Shown: positions 28,216 through 38,377, counted from the stretch's first letter. The stretch is 64,000 nucleotides of DNA from Erwinia sp. E_sp_B01_1 (GCF_036865545.1 NZ_CP142208.1:4402001-4466000); one strand, 5' to 3'. The notes: a model not told the origin generated them from the letters alone. Numbers and translations are program-made.

Positions 28216-29568
28216 ATGTCCCAATCCCTGATCGTGGCCAAATTTGGTGGTACCAGCGTTGCCGATTTCGCCGCCATGAACCGCAGCGCCGACGTGGTGC
28301 TTGCCGATGCTGACACCCGACTGGTGGTGCTTTCCGCCTCTGCGGGCGTGACCAATCTGCTGGTTTCGCTGTCTGAAGGACAGGAACAGGAGCAGCGGGC
28401 TTATCAGCTTGATGAAATTCGCCGTATTCAGTACGCCATTGTGGATCAGCTCGCTGAGCCAGAAGTGATCCGCGAAGAGGTCGATCGCGTACTGGAAAAC
28501 ATCACCATGCTTTCCGAAGCGGCGGCGCTGGCAAATTCCACCGCCCTGACCGACGAACTGGTCAGCCACGGCGAGCTGCTGTCTACCCTGCTTTTCGTTG
28601 AGATCCTCCGCGAGCGTGGCGTCACCTCGCAGTGGTTTGACGTGCGTAAAGTGATGCGCACGGACGATCATTTTGGCCGTGCAGCCCCGGAGCTGCCGCT
28701 GATTGCTGAACTGACCCAAAGCCAGCTTGCTCCCCGCCTGGCAGAAGCGCTGATTGTGACCCAGGGCTTTATTGGCAGCGAGGCAAAAGGCCGCACCACC
28801 ACCCTGGGCCGTGGCGGCAGCGATTACACAGCCGCCCTGCTGGGTGAAGCCCTGAATGCCAGCCGTATTGATATCTGGACTGATGTACCGGGCATTTACA
28901 CTACCGATCCACGTGTGGTTCCGTCCGCTAAACGCATCGACGAAATTACCTTTGGTGAAGCGGCGGAGATGGCGACTTTCGGTGCCAAGGTATTGCACCC
29001 CGCCACGCTGATGCCTGCCGTTCGCAGCGATATCCCGGTGTTTGTCGGCTCCAGCAAAGATCCCGCTGCTGGCGGCACCCGCGTCTGCAATGAGACGCAG
29101 AACCCGCCGCTGTTCCGGGCGCTTGCCCTGCGCCGCAAGCAAACTCTGCTGACCCTGCACAGCCTGAACATGCTGCACTCGCGTGGTTTCCTGGTGGAAG
29201 TCTTTACCATTCTGGCACGCCACAATATCTCCGTTGATTTGATCACCACTTCAGAAGTGAGCCTGGCGCTGACGCTGGATACGACCGGCTCGACCTCCAC
29301 CGGTGACAGCCTGTTAACTCAGGCTTTGCTGACCGAACTCTCTTCGGTGTGCCGCGTGGAAGTGGAAGAAAATCTGGCGCTGATTGCCATCATTGGCAAC
29401 AAGCTTTCTCAGGCCTGTGGCGTGGGCAAAGAGGTGTTTGGCGTGCTGGAGCCGTTCAATCTGCGTCTGATCTGTTACGGTGCCAGCAGCTATAACCTCT
29501 GCTTCCTGGTGCCGGGTAACGATGCCGAGCAGGTGGTGCGGACGCTGCACCATAATCTGTTTGAATAA
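28216..29568 (+). CDS. lysC: Lysine-sensitive aspartokinase III
   Basis: Phosphorylates aspartate, the first step toward lysine, threonine and methionine; this isozyme is feedback-inhibited by lysine. 450 aa, equal to E. coli LysC. The kinase domain starts KFGGTSVADFAAMNRSADV and includes TLGRGGSDYTAALLGEAL. The C-terminal pair of ACT domains starts about residue 305 (LLTLHSLNMLHSRGFLVEVF). The riboswitch just upstream adds lysine control of expression. Confidence 0.97.
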   Translation: MSQSLIVAKFGGTSVADFAAMNRSADVVLADADTRLVVLSASAGVTNLLVSLSEGQEQEQRAYQLDEIRRIQYAIVDQLAEPEVIREEVDRVLENITMLSEAAALANSTALTDELVSHGELLSTLLFVEILRERGVTSQWFDVRKVMRTDDHFGRAAPELPLIAELTQSQLAPRLAEALIVTQGFIGSEAKGRTTTLGRGGSDYTAALLGEALNASRIDIWTDVPGIYTTDPRVVPSAKRIDEITFGEAAEMATFGAKVLHPATLMPAVRSDIPVFVGSSKDPAAGGTRVCNETQNPPLFRALALRRKQTLLTLHSLNMLHSRGFLVEVFTILARHNISVDLITTSEVSLALTLDTTGSTSTGDSLLTQALLTELSSVCRVEVEENLALIAIIGNKLSQACGVGKEVFGVLEPFNLRLICYGASSYNLCFLVPGNDAEQVVRTLHHNLFE

Positions 29569-29637
29569 CGCCTGACGCCACAACAGTCAGTGCGCTTTAG
29601 CAGCGCAAAATCCCTGTATTGCTACTCACGAAATCCG

Positions 29638-29662
29638 GCCGCCTGCAACATTCGCAGGCGGC
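29638..29662. terminator. Hairpin between lysC and the fimbrial operon
   Basis: A perfect 9-bp stem (GCCGCCTGC/GCAGGCGGC) with a 7-nt loop lies between two convergent units, 70 bp after lysC and 10 bp before the fimbrial tip gene stop. No strong T run on either side. Confidence 0.45.
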
Positions 29663-29671
29663 TTCGGGCAA

Positions 29672-30928
29672 TCAGTAGATTTTAGGGTCAAAGATCACAG
29701 TAACCGCGCCGCGAAAAGTATCTGGCCGGGTCTTCAGCATAGTATCCACCTCACGCTGGTCGATCAGAAAATCGATGCTTCCCCTTTTGTTTTGACCAAA
29801 GGTTTTGGTTACAAAGACATTCTTCTCCAACTCTTTACCCACTGCCAGGCGCCTTTTTGAAATCCGGGTGCCGGTGGCGTTATCCACTACATTTTCCGGC
29901 AACGTCAGCAGCGTCTGCACAGGGATCAGCTGTGAAGGCGCATTATCGCTTCTGAGGGCACAATCGGAACCACTTTGCTGCTCACAAGCGAGATAAACCG
30001 TAAAAGCGCCGGAGCTGGACAGGTTGAAATGGCTTCTGCCGGTAAGCTGGGGCGTAATGCGGGTTATCATCCAGCGTTCCCAGTTTGCCTCTCCTTCTGC
30101 TTCCGTGCAGATTTTACCGCCAGCGCAGGGCTGAAGAGTGACTTTCTGATCCTCAGGCGTCGTAGTGATGTTCAGCTCATGGTTTACCGAGAGGGTGAAA
30201 TTTAAATAAACGTTGCTGTCATTCATCGCAAAGTTATTGCCAAAATCGAAATCTGCCCCCTGTCCCACGCTTAAATTCAGCGTTCCCGAATATTCACCTG
30301 ACTGCATCTGTAGCGGATTCGGCGTATTGAGTTCATACCCAATACTGAAGGATTCAATAGAGGTCGGGGCCCCCAGGTAGTCCACAGTAGCGATTTTATA
30401 GCAGGCCACATCACTGGCCGAGCTGGGAAGTTTCCACATAAACTGGTTTGACCTGTTGCCTCCCCAAAGAACACCTGAATAAAGGCATGGAGGGGGTGCA
30501 TAAACAAAGGATCCGCCTTGCCACGTCCCACTGCCCTTTCCATCAGGAAAATAGTATTTCGCGGCGAAGGCAGAGACTCTGAATCTCAAGGTTGCAGTGC
30601 TGCCCGTTGTACTGTTGGTGACAACTAAATCACGCCATGCTCCCGGCATTCCAAAATACATGCTGTCACGAGGGGAGGCGTTGGCATAAATGCCCTCAGT
30701 GATTAGCGTTGCTTTTAATCCTATGTCGATACTGAATGTGCCCGTTTCTTCACACTCTTCCGGAAAATTCAAACAATAGCCACTGACAGGCGTGGTGTTG
30801 GTAAAACTGTTATTTTCCGGATTACTCAGTGAGGGTGCAAAACTTGCCGTGAAGTGGGTAGTGATAGCTTGTACTGCAGCTGAACCTGTCAGCAAGGCCA
30901 GGCCTGCCAGTAATCTTAATATGATCAT
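29672..30928 (-). CDS. CS1-type fimbrial tip adhesin/minor pilin (CfaE/CooD-like)
   Basis: 418-aa exported protein, last gene of a CS1/CFA-I-like operon. The signal peptide is at MIILRLLAGLALLTGSAAVQA. The N-terminal half is probably the receptor-binding domain, with paired cysteines, and the C-terminal third a pilin-like domain with the terminal strand TFRGAVTVIFDPKIY. Its ATG overlaps the usher stop by one base. Assignment rests on gene order (chaperone, major pilin, usher, tip) and size rather than on motifs; the receptor is unknown. Confidence 0.72.
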   Translation of the reverse strand: MIILRLLAGLALLTGSAAVQAITTHFTASFAPSLSNPENNSFTNTTPVSGYCLNFPEECEETGTFSIDIGLKATLITEGIYANASPRDSMYFGMPGAWRDLVVTNSTTGSTATLRFRVSAFAAKYYFPDGKGSGTWQGGSFVYAPPPCLYSGVLWGGNRSNQFMWKLPSSASDVACYKIATVDYLGAPTSIESFSIGYELNTPNPLQMQSGEYSGTLNLSVGQGADFDFGNNFAMNDSNVYLNFTLSVNHELNITTTPEDQKVTLQPCAGGKICTEAEGEANWERWMITRITPQLTGRSHFNLSSSGAFTVYLACEQQSGSDCALRSDNAPSQLIPVQTLLTLPENVVDNATGTRISKRRLAVGKELEKNVFVTKTFGQNKRGSIDFLIDQREVDTMLKTRPDTFRGAVTVIFDPKIY

Positions 30929-33348
30929 TATTTCTCTGCTCCTGTACTGACAGCCCGGCACCGGATCGCACTGATAAACTGCACTTTTTTAGTACGGTCC
31001 ATTTCAGGGGGAAGCTCACACTGCATTGCTGGCTGTGCATTTTCGGCCCTGACTGTCAGTAACCGGTTGGTCGCTCCGTTATCCAGGGTCAGTACGCCCT
31101 CTGCGTTTATCACGCTGCCGGAGAGATCGCTGTTTACATAACGATTTTTCAACACCTCGCCCCGTTCGTTTTGCAGCCTGGCGACCAGAGTGAAGGTTTT
31201 CATCGCCTTCACTTTTATGTACTTCACGCTTCCACGATTCATCTGCAGGCTCTCGCGCTGGGGGAAGACCTGAACGTTCTCGCCGCCACTGGCTGTAAAC
31301 TGAATAGTGTTCTTTTTCCACAACTCTGTCGGTACGATATTTCGGCCAGCCGTCAGTCGCGTCTCGGCCATATTGCCCGAGGCGATGATGCCGCCGTTTT
31401 CACCGTCTGACTCCACATCCACAATAAGCGCAGACTCAATATTACGGCTGCTGCTGCCGCTGGTAGAGGCCAATTTGCCTCCGCCCATCACCAGAATCTG
31501 GCTCAGATTGCCGCCAAAGGTGTTGGTACTCCCTCGTGTGTTGTGCTGTGCATAACCATCGCCGCTGATATAAGGGGTGTCCACAGAGGCGTTACTGCCG
31601 ATCACCGTATTCTGAGGGCTGTACGAAACGCCTGCGCCCAAAGTGCGGATACTGCTTTCATTACCCGGCTGCCACTGATAGTTCAGGCTGGAGTATCCCT
31701 GATTCTGGTTCATGCCGGTTTCAGCTGAAAGGGTGTGGCGGGCCGCAGGGGCCAGAGAAATGTTGAGACCGAATGACACGCCGTGGTCACGGCGATTGTT
31801 GTTAAAACCAGGCCGGTCATAGGCGCTGACCCTGAAGTTCATCTCCCTGCCTGACAGGGTGGCCAGGGTAGTGACGGAGAAATCGGCACCCAATCCCCGG
31901 CGCCACGCGGTATCCATATACTGGCCATTAAGTAACAGGGAGGTCGACCAGGGGAGTCTCAGTGATAAAGAAGATCCCCAGGTGTCACCCTGCTGGCGAG
32001 AGGTGGTTCTGCTGCCATAAACATCTGTAGTGGTTGAACGCCAAAACAGGCTCGCCGAGCCTCCTCCAAAGAGGTTACGGTAGTATCGAAAATCGGTATT
32101 TTGGTTCGACTGGTACTTTGTATTACCTGAAGTAAATTGGGCAAACAGCGTATCGTCAGGAGAAAGCGTAATGTTAGCGCGCGTCCGGACCTGATGTTCG
32201 TCCTCCGTGGCCGCCCCGCTTACGCCCAGGATGACGCGAGGATGAGCCAGGATATCAACGCCGCCCCCCACAGCAAAGGGATTGTCTTCACGTTTGTAGA
32301 TATCGCCGGTGGCCAGAGTCCGGCGCTGCCCGCTCCAGAGATTCATGCGCCAGCGCCTGTCCGGATTACTCCAGCCCTGGGGTTTATAAATCTGCGCCTG
32401 CTGCGTATCGACTCTCTGCCCGTTTTCAATGATGTTGATAGTGATATCGTAGATGCCGCCAGGTAGCTTGCGGGTGTCCAGAGCCTGTAAGCCAGCCTGA
32501 AGCTGTTGGGTATGGATAAGCCTGCCATCGCGCCAGACTTCGGCTATCGACTGATTACGCCCTGTCACATAGACCGGCCAGGTGCTGACGCTATCGTCGC
32601 CGATCATCAATGCATCAGAGGTTGCCCACATGGCTCCGGCAACAGTGTCATAGCCAAAGCCGGAGGTCTGGACATTGCCAGTATCACCGTCAGGAGTGAA
32701 AAAACCCAGACGAACAAAACTGCCCTGGAGTTCTTTCTGGGAATAAAGTTCGTACAGGCTTGAGCTGCTGTAACGGTAGTCGCCATCGACTCCTGAGGAC
32801 TGAAATGAAGCCTTCTGGCTCCAGCCTCCAAGCGCAGAAGTCAGGGAGGAGTTTATTCCCCAACTGCGTGAAGAGTCAGTATTTGTCACCGACAGGTCGT
32901 TATACATAATCACGCCGCCGGTTGTTTCATCCGGCATGGAAATGTAGCGACTTTTAGCCTGGGCCGTCTCATACTGCGCGGTGTAAAGCCGAAGCACAGA
33001 ATTGTCGAGGCGGTATTCCACAGCCATCAGCCCGGAGGGACAATGTTCAGTACATTTCCCCACGGAAACGCCCTTTCTGAGTACGTCAGTCCATAAGGTC
33101 CGTACGTCGGGATCGATATCCTGTGTTTCATCAAGCGTACGCAGCAGCCTGACCTCACCGTTCTCTTTCAGGGAAACCGCCGCATCAAACAGCCGTTTAT
33201 CATTCATATAAACCTGAACAATAACTTCCGAGTTGTAAAAATATCGTCTGAAATCTTCGGGCAACCCACGCATGTTTGCAGCCAGCGTCATCTCTGTCGC
33301 CGATGCAAACAAGGGGAACATGGCAAGGATAAGCAGGGGTTTTCTCAT
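30928..33348 (-). CDS. Alternate (CS1/TcfC-type) fimbrial outer-membrane usher
   Basis: 806-aa outer-membrane usher of the CfaC/CooC/TcfC type, which secretes and assembles alpha-class pili. The signal peptide ends near residue 17. The N-terminal domain (LPEDFRRYFYNSEVIVQVYMNDKRLF) and a pair of cysteines (CTEHC) are typical. Many strand repeats follow, and LPGGIYDITINIIENGQ resembles the usher plug/middle region. It follows the pilin gene by about 60 bp and is coupled to the tip gene. Confidence 0.85.
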   Translation of the reverse strand: MRKPLLILAMFPLFASATEMTLAANMRGLPEDFRRYFYNSEVIVQVYMNDKRLFDAAVSLKENGEVRLLRTLDETQDIDPDVRTLWTDVLRKGVSVGKCTEHCPSGLMAVEYRLDNSVLRLYTAQYETAQAKSRYISMPDETTGGVIMYNDLSVTNTDSSRSWGINSSLTSALGGWSQKASFQSSGVDGDYRYSSSSLYELYSQKELQGSFVRLGFFTPDGDTGNVQTSGFGYDTVAGAMWATSDALMIGDDSVSTWPVYVTGRNQSIAEVWRDGRLIHTQQLQAGLQALDTRKLPGGIYDITINIIENGQRVDTQQAQIYKPQGWSNPDRRWRMNLWSGQRRTLATGDIYKREDNPFAVGGGVDILAHPRVILGVSGAATEDEHQVRTRANITLSPDDTLFAQFTSGNTKYQSNQNTDFRYYRNLFGGGSASLFWRSTTTDVYGSRTTSRQQGDTWGSSLSLRLPWSTSLLLNGQYMDTAWRRGLGADFSVTTLATLSGREMNFRVSAYDRPGFNNNRRDHGVSFGLNISLAPAARHTLSAETGMNQNQGYSSLNYQWQPGNESSIRTLGAGVSYSPQNTVIGSNASVDTPYISGDGYAQHNTRGSTNTFGGNLSQILVMGGGKLASTSGSSSRNIESALIVDVESDGENGGIIASGNMAETRLTAGRNIVPTELWKKNTIQFTASGGENVQVFPQRESLQMNRGSVKYIKVKAMKTFTLVARLQNERGEVLKNRYVNSDLSGSVINAEGVLTLDNGATNRLLTVRAENAQPAMQCELPPEMDRTKKVQFISAIRCRAVSTGAEK

Positions 33349-33410
33349 AAATAAGCTGCCGCGATCCTGCGGCAGCCTCCATTAAGTACAGAAAGATATT
33401 TACGGAAGGT

Positions 33411-33941
33411 TTAGGGTGCAGGGGTCGTGACGACGGGTTCAAAAAGCATCGAAACGCTGCCGGTGAACGAGCCTGTGACCGTTAATGGTTTGTTATCACT
33501 CTGAGAGATTTTTAATGCCGTACGGCCACCCGCTTTTGCAGCTTCAGCCGTAACAACAGGTGCAGCAGTTTTACTCATGGTGACGTTGTTAAAGGTCACA
33601 TCCAGAGGAATGACGTCGGTACCGTTAGAAAGTTGTGGTTTACCGTCGGAGTTCAGGTTACCTGTCAGCGTGGCCTGAATAGCACCTGAGGTATTTTTAT
33701 ACTGGAACTGCCTCTCAAAAATCTGAAGCTTGCTGGTGGCAATGTCGTAACCCATATCCTGAGTCTGGGAAATCCAGCCGCTCTCGACCGGAATAACCTG
33801 GAAGCTTTCTGCCGGGACAGTTGCCGTCAGGTTAATGGTGTAACTCTGATCCTCTGCCTGCACCATTGAACTGCCAAGGGCAGCACAGGACAAAAACAGG
33901 GCTACCAGAGATTTATTCAGCGTATAACGGTTGTGTATCAT
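33411..33941 (-). CDS. CS1-type major fimbrial subunit (CfaB/CooA-like)
   Basis: 176-aa pilin with a signal peptide (LFLSCAALGSSMVQAE). The mature N-terminus DQSYTINLTATVPAESFQV is the donor-strand segment of CS1-family pilins (PF04449 type). There are no cysteines in the mature protein, as in CfaB. The C-terminal part, PLTVTGSFTGSVSMLFEPV, matches the family's final strands. It lies between chaperone and usher, as in CFA/I operons. Confidence 0.83.
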   Translation of the reverse strand: MIHNRYTLNKSLVALFLSCAALGSSMVQAEDQSYTINLTATVPAESFQVIPVESGWISQTQDMGYDIATSKLQIFERQFQYKNTSGAIQATLTGNLNSDGKPQLSNGTDVIPLDVTFNNVTMSKTAAPVVTAEAAKAGGRTALKISQSDNKPLTVTGSFTGSVSMLFEPVVTTPAP

Positions 33942-34013
33942 TTAAATTTTCCTTGAGAACTAAAAGTAATCCATTTGTTAGCGTGCATAACTTCTTTGAC
34001 AAACTGGCAGATG

Positions 34014-34766
34014 TTAATAGCTCAATACCCGTTTGTTATTTCCCTCAATCAGAGTGAAATTCGTTTTATATCCGGCCTTTTTGACCACCTGATGCGTTCT
34101 GCCTGGCAGAATAAATTCCCTGGAAACGGAACCGCAGTCTGTGTTCGCCATTTTGCACTGACGGATGTTATCCAGAGAGATGGTGGCATTGCCGTTATTG
34201 GTGACTGACACAGCCTCCGGAGAGGTATCAAGCACTACAGAGTTAAATAGCGGATTGTCCGGCTGTACGATCAATACCGTTCCGTAACCTGTAAGCACGT
34301 TAAGTCCGGCAGAGAGCGCACTTTTACGGTATTCATCCACTGTTTTTTTATCGAGGCCAAAACTGTCGTCAACTTCCGGCATAACTGGCGTAAACCGGAT
34401 GCGAAAGTATTTTTCTTTTTCACGCCCACCAGGCCAGAGAATACGCACGGCCTGAAATCCGGCAGGAGGAATAATCAGCCGTTGAGGCGTGACGATAAGC
34501 CTGTCCTGTTCCAGCGTGGTGCCGGACATCTCTTTTTGCGGAGCTTCTGTACGGTTTTCCGGATGAATTTCAAGAAGTTCAACGCGAATGAATGCCGTCG
34601 AATCACCGGTATTATAAATACGTTTGGTCATACTCTGCATGCCAGGCACCAGGAGATCATACATGCTGCCAATGCCAATAACCGGTGTGGCACAGGACAA
34701 TTGAGGCACGGCAAAGCCTGTAGCACTAAGGCAAGCTATTATAAACAGACGGTAGAAACAGTTCAT
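34014..34766 (-). CDS. Alternate periplasmic fimbrial chaperone (CfaA/CooB-like)
   Basis: 250-aa periplasmic pilus chaperone and first gene of the CS1-like operon. The start MNCFYRLFIIACLSATGF gives a signal peptide ending near CAT; a longer frame upstream lacks a ribosome site. The family features are TKRIYNTGDSTAFIRVELLEI and, in the second domain, YGTVLIVQPDNP and NNGNATISLDNIRQC. Two cysteines in the second domain (CKMANTDCGS) are characteristic of this alternate class. Confidence 0.83.
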   Translation of the reverse strand: MNCFYRLFIIACLSATGFAVPQLSCATPVIGIGSMYDLLVPGMQSMTKRIYNTGDSTAFIRVELLEIHPENRTEAPQKEMSGTTLEQDRLIVTPQRLIIPPAGFQAVRILWPGGREKEKYFRIRFTPVMPEVDDSFGLDKKTVDEYRKSALSAGLNVLTGYGTVLIVQPDNPLFNSVVLDTSPEAVSVTNNGNATISLDNIRQCKMANTDCGSVSREFILPGRTHQVVKKAGYKTNFTLIEGNNKRVLSY

Positions 34767-35659
34767 AAGATTCTCATCAGTGCCTGTTATAAAAAACTGG
34801 CGATTTGGGGAAAATAAATCCGAAAGAATTAACAAAAACTATCGACACTATAAATTTCAGGACGTAATTGTCAGATATTCAATTAACCGGAGTCAATAAC
34901 AACAGATTTTAGATTATTGAAAGAAAAGGGTAATCAAAACGTCTTTAATTGATCGCTTCAACCGATCAATATGCTTTGCGCTTAACCCTCAAGTGTTTGA
35001 ATTAAAATAAATACCCTACAATATACTGCCATCTCTAATTTGGAAGGAGTTTGTCGCAGAGAAATCTCTATTATTTACTGAGCGGCTTACAAACCGTCTT
35101 GTTGAGCAACCATTTAACCTTCAGGGAAATATAAAACAAAAAAATTACATAACAACAAAAAAATAAATGCGTGTTAATTCATTTCATTTACTCAATCACT
35201 ACATATTTAACTAGAAAATCGCAGGTAAAATTAACCGTAATTATTTTCAAAGATACTATTTCACGACTGAAGTTTACTTTTTTAAATCACTCTACATAAA
35301 GTCCAGCCAGAGATGAGTAAGTTCATTTTTACTTTCCGTTTACATGCTTCAAATAAGAGCACCTGTTTTGCCAGCCAGATTACAGAATATTCCTTAGCAG
35401 ATCGGAAATTAAATTATCGTCACCTGATATAAATTAAAGAAACAGGGAGAGTTGAATGGCAACCCTCTGCTTCCCTCCGGACAGCAATGCTCCGGGGACA
35501 CTGATGGATTACCCGGGTCCGCTCCATCACATCCAGCCCCTTTTCCCGGCCGGATTTAATGCTATGATTCGGCGTTCACTTTTTCCGCGTTCCGGAAAAA
35601 GCGCGCTATGGCAAAACCTGCAAAAAATAACCACAACATCGATAAAAGGAAGTCTGGCT
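34767..35659. other. AT-rich intergenic region upstream of the fimbrial operon
   Basis: About 890 bp between the divergent chaperone and panS-like genes. Bases 34800-35450 are strikingly AT-rich, with many A and T runs, unlike the GC-rich surroundings; this is typical of H-NS-bound, horizontally acquired regulatory DNA. An in-frame ATG at 35456 with AGGGAGAG before it could extend or precede the panS-like gene. No regulator gene, RNA or IS was recognised. Confidence 0.6.
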
Positions 35660-36583
35660 ATGCTCGCCATTGTTACCCGACTGTTCCCGTTATGGGCAGT
35701 CCTGCTCTCTGTTGCTGCGTATTACTCCCCTGGCACTTTCACCGGTATTGGCCCCTGGGTCACTTACCTGCTGATGCTGATTATGTTCGGCATGGGCGTC
35801 ACGCTGAATATCGGGGATTTCAAACGCGTGCTGACGCGCCCTGCACCGGTGATCGCCGGGACGTTTCTGCACTATCTGGTGATGCCGCTGGCAGCATGGG
35901 GCCTGGCTAAGCTGTTCCATATGCCGCCTGACCTGTCGGCCGGGATGATTCTGGTGGGCAGCGTGGCCAGCGGAACCGCTTCCAACGTGATGATTTATCT
36001 GGCTAAGGGCGATGTCGCCCTGTCGGTCACCATCTCCTCCGTTTCGGCGCTGGTGGGTGTATTTGCCACGCCGCTGCTGACCAAACTCTATGTCGATACG
36101 CATATCCAGGTGGATGTGGTGGGCATGCTGTTGAGCATCGTGAAAATTGTGGTGGTGCCGATAGGCATTGGCCTGATTATCCACCACACCATGAACAGTC
36201 TGGTCCGGCGCGTGGAGCTTTATCTGCCTGCCTTCTCTATGGTCTGCATTTTGCTGATCATCAGTGCGGTAGTGGCAGGCAGCCAGAGCTTTATCGGATC
36301 GGTAGGGCTGATGGTGATTGCGGCGGTGATACTGCATAACGCCATCGGATTACTCGGCGGCTACTGGGGCGGGAAATTGTTTGGCTTTGATGAGTCAACG
36401 TGCCGCACGCTGGCGCTGGAAGTGGGAATGCAGAACTCCGGTCTGGCGGCGACGCTGGGCAAACTCTACTTCTCACCGCTGGCTGCGCTGCCAGGTGCCC
36501 TGTTCTCGGTCTGGCACAACCTTTCTGGTTCCCTGCTGGCTGGCTACTGGTCCGGTAAACCCATCAAGAAAAAGAGGCTTTAG
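35660..36583 (+). CDS. panS: BASS-family transporter, PanS-like (ketopantoate/pantoate/pantothenate)
   Basis: 307-aa inner-membrane transporter of the bile-acid:sodium symporter family with about ten transmembrane segments. It closely resembles Salmonella/E. coli PanS, which moves pantothenate precursors. [14 protein letters not shown] and [24 protein letters not shown] are the BASS signatures, as is [18 protein letters not shown]. The start [12 protein letters not shown] was chosen by homology, with AAGGA 10 bp upstream; an in-frame ATG 204 bp upstream would add a 68-residue non-conserved tail. Substrate is inferred from the family. Confidence 0.8.
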   Translation: MLAIVTRLFPLWAVLLSVAAYYSPGTFTGIGPWVTYLLMLIMFGMGVTLNIGDFKRVLTRPAPVIAGTFLHYLVMPLAAWGLAKLFHMPPDLSAGMILVGSVASGTASNVMIYLAKGDVALSVTISSVSALVGVFATPLLTKLYVDTHIQVDVVGMLLSIVKIVVVPIGIGLIIHHTMNSLVRRVELYLPAFSMVCILLIISAVVAGSQSFIGSVGLMVIAAVILHNAIGLLGGYWGGKLFGFDESTCRTLALEVGMQNSGLAATLGKLYFSPLAALPGALFSVWHNLSGSLLAGYWSGKPIKKKRL

Positions 36584-36605
36584 TCAGCCTTTTCCTTGCC
36601 AGGTT

Positions 36606-36640
36606 GAGCTGAACTCCGGAGCAGATCCGGAGCTCAGCTC
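36606..36640. terminator. Long inverted repeat between convergent panS and yjbB
   Basis: A 15-bp stem with one mismatch (GAGCTGAaCTCCGGA against TCCGGAGcTCAGCTC) around a 5-nt loop, 22 bp after panS. It lacks a T run; it probably forms a bidirectional stop or protects 3' ends. Confidence 0.5.
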
Positions 36641-36715
36641 TCACCGCTGGCGGGAGGGTTGTCATGCCGTATGAGCGTTTTACCGGTTCAGCTCTCAACG
36701 CTGACGGGAGTCCAG

Positions 36716-38341
36716 TTACTCTTCTTCTCGCTCATCTTCCGGCTGTTCCAGCACGGTATAGGCTACGGCACAGAACAGCGAATTCAGACGCTTCATGTCC
36801 CCCAGTAACCCAAGGTGCAGCGAGCTGGTTTCAATACTCTGCACGTTTTGCTGATGCAGGCGATCCACATGCTTGTGCGAATAACGGCGGTTGGTAATAC
36901 GGAAGCGGTGTTTGGAACGGCGCAGTCGCTTAGCGCTGGTGATATCCCGCGATAAAAATACCGACTGGCTGAGCCGCAGGTTAGCAGACAACTGCTCGAT
37001 TAACTTGTCCAGCTCTTCCAGGCCCTCCACAGAAAATGCCCGTCGTGCCGTCAGCGATTTATCGGCCACATCGCCGCTCATCCTTTCCAGGATATCGCCC
37101 GCCATTTCCAGGTTCAGCGCCATCTCAATGATTTCTGCCCAGCGGCGTGAATCTTCCTCTGGCAAATCCTCTTTGGGCATCTGCGCCAGATAGAGCTTGA
37201 TGGCGGTATAAAGCACGTCCACATCGTCATCCAGCTTACGGATTTCGCGCTCTTCACGCAGTTCACCGTGCACCACTTTGCTGAAGGCCGCCAGCATCTG
37301 CTCCAGCACCTCACTCATGCGCAGCGTCTCTCTCGTGGCATTGGCCAGCGCCAGCGCCGGGGTAGTCAGCGCGCTGGTATCCAGGTGCTTTGGTTTCAGA
37401 CGGAGATCGGTTTCCGGCTCATCGCGGATCAGCTTTTTGCATAAGCCCGCCATCGGCTCAGCAAACGGCACCATAATCACACAGCGGATCAGGTTGTAGA
37501 AAACGTGGAAGAAGATCACCAGCTCTTCGTCGCTCACGGCGAGTTTCTGCAGCCACTCCGCCAGCAGGTCAATAAAGGGTAACACCATCAGCGAGCCGAT
37601 AAACTTAAACAGCAGGCTGCCCAGGGCTACCCGTTTTCCAGCAGCGTTGGAGGTGCTGTTGTTCAGCATCGCCAGCAGTCCACTGCCGAGGTTCGCGCCG
37701 ATCACCAGACAGAGGGCTACCTTAAAGGAGATGACGCCCGTAGCCGTCAACGTGGCGGTGATCAATACCGCCGCAAGGCTGGAATAACTGATAATGGCAA
37801 AAACCGCACCGATCAGCGCATCCAGCATCACATCCCCGGTCAGCGAGGAGAACAGCACCTTCACACCGGCAGCCTGAGTGATTGGCGTAGCCGCCGCCAC
37901 AATCAGCTGCAGTGCCAGCAGAATCAGTCCCAGCCCGATGCTGGTGCGGCCAAGCTGTCCGGCGCGCGTCTGCTTGCGGCCAAGGAAAAATACCACGCCA
38001 AAAAAGATAAACAGCGGCGAAAGCCACGAGAGATCAAACGTCAGGATACGTGCCATCAGCGCGGTACCCACGTCGGCACCCAGAATGATCACCAGTGCAG
38101 ACGTCAGCCCCACCAGCTCCTGGGCGACAAAAGAGGTGACTAACAGCGTGGTGGCATTGCTGCTCTGGACCAGTGCAGTCACGCCAATCCCGGCAACAAA
38201 GGCCATGGGTTTCTTTGACACGCTTCGGCTGAGCACGCGACGTAAATCAGCACCGTAGACGCGCATAATCCCGGACCGCACGATATGCGTTCCCCAGACC
38301 AGCAGCGCAATAGCAGAAAGCAAATTAAGCAGGGTTAACAC
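36716..38341 (-). CDS. yjbB: Na/Pi-cotransporter family protein YjbB
   Basis: 541-aa inner-membrane protein with two NptA-type Na/Pi cotransport repeats (GVTALVQSSNATTLLVTSFV and GANLGSGLLAMLNNSTSNAAG) and a C-terminal PhoU-like helical domain (from about residue 340). E. coli YjbB promotes phosphate export. The GTG start matches the E. coli N-terminus (LTLLNLLSAIALLVWGTHIVR) and has GAGG upstream; another in-frame GTG lies 11 codons earlier. It is not in an operon. Confidence 0.9.
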   Translation of the reverse strand: MLTLLNLLSAIALLVWGTHIVRSGIMRVYGADLRRVLSRSVSKKPMAFVAGIGVTALVQSSNATTLLVTSFVAQELVGLTSALVIILGADVGTALMARILTFDLSWLSPLFIFFGVVFFLGRKQTRAGQLGRTSIGLGLILLALQLIVAAATPITQAAGVKVLFSSLTGDVMLDALIGAVFAIISYSSLAAVLITATLTATGVISFKVALCLVIGANLGSGLLAMLNNSTSNAAGKRVALGSLLFKFIGSLMVLPFIDLLAEWLQKLAVSDEELVIFFHVFYNLIRCVIMVPFAEPMAGLCKKLIRDEPETDLRLKPKHLDTSALTTPALALANATRETLRMSEVLEQMLAAFSKVVHGELREEREIRKLDDDVDVLYTAIKLYLAQMPKEDLPEEDSRRWAEIIEMALNLEMAGDILERMSGDVADKSLTARRAFSVEGLEELDKLIEQLSANLRLSQSVFLSRDITSAKRLRRSKHRFRITNRRYSHKHVDRLHQQNVQSIETSSLHLGLLGDMKRLNSLFCAVAYTVLEQPEDEREEE

Positions 38342-38377
38342 CGATATCGACCTCACAACGTCAAAACTGAACACCGT

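Noticed and set aside
28189..29223. 344-codon minus-strand open frame opposite lysC
   Set aside because: Antisense shadow of aspartokinase III; low-complexity, histidine/glutamine-rich composition typical of a reverse frame.
35456..35660. Upstream ATG for the PanS-like protein
   Set aside because: It has a good ribosome site but adds 68 residues unlike the family; it could be a leader peptide, but nothing else supports it.
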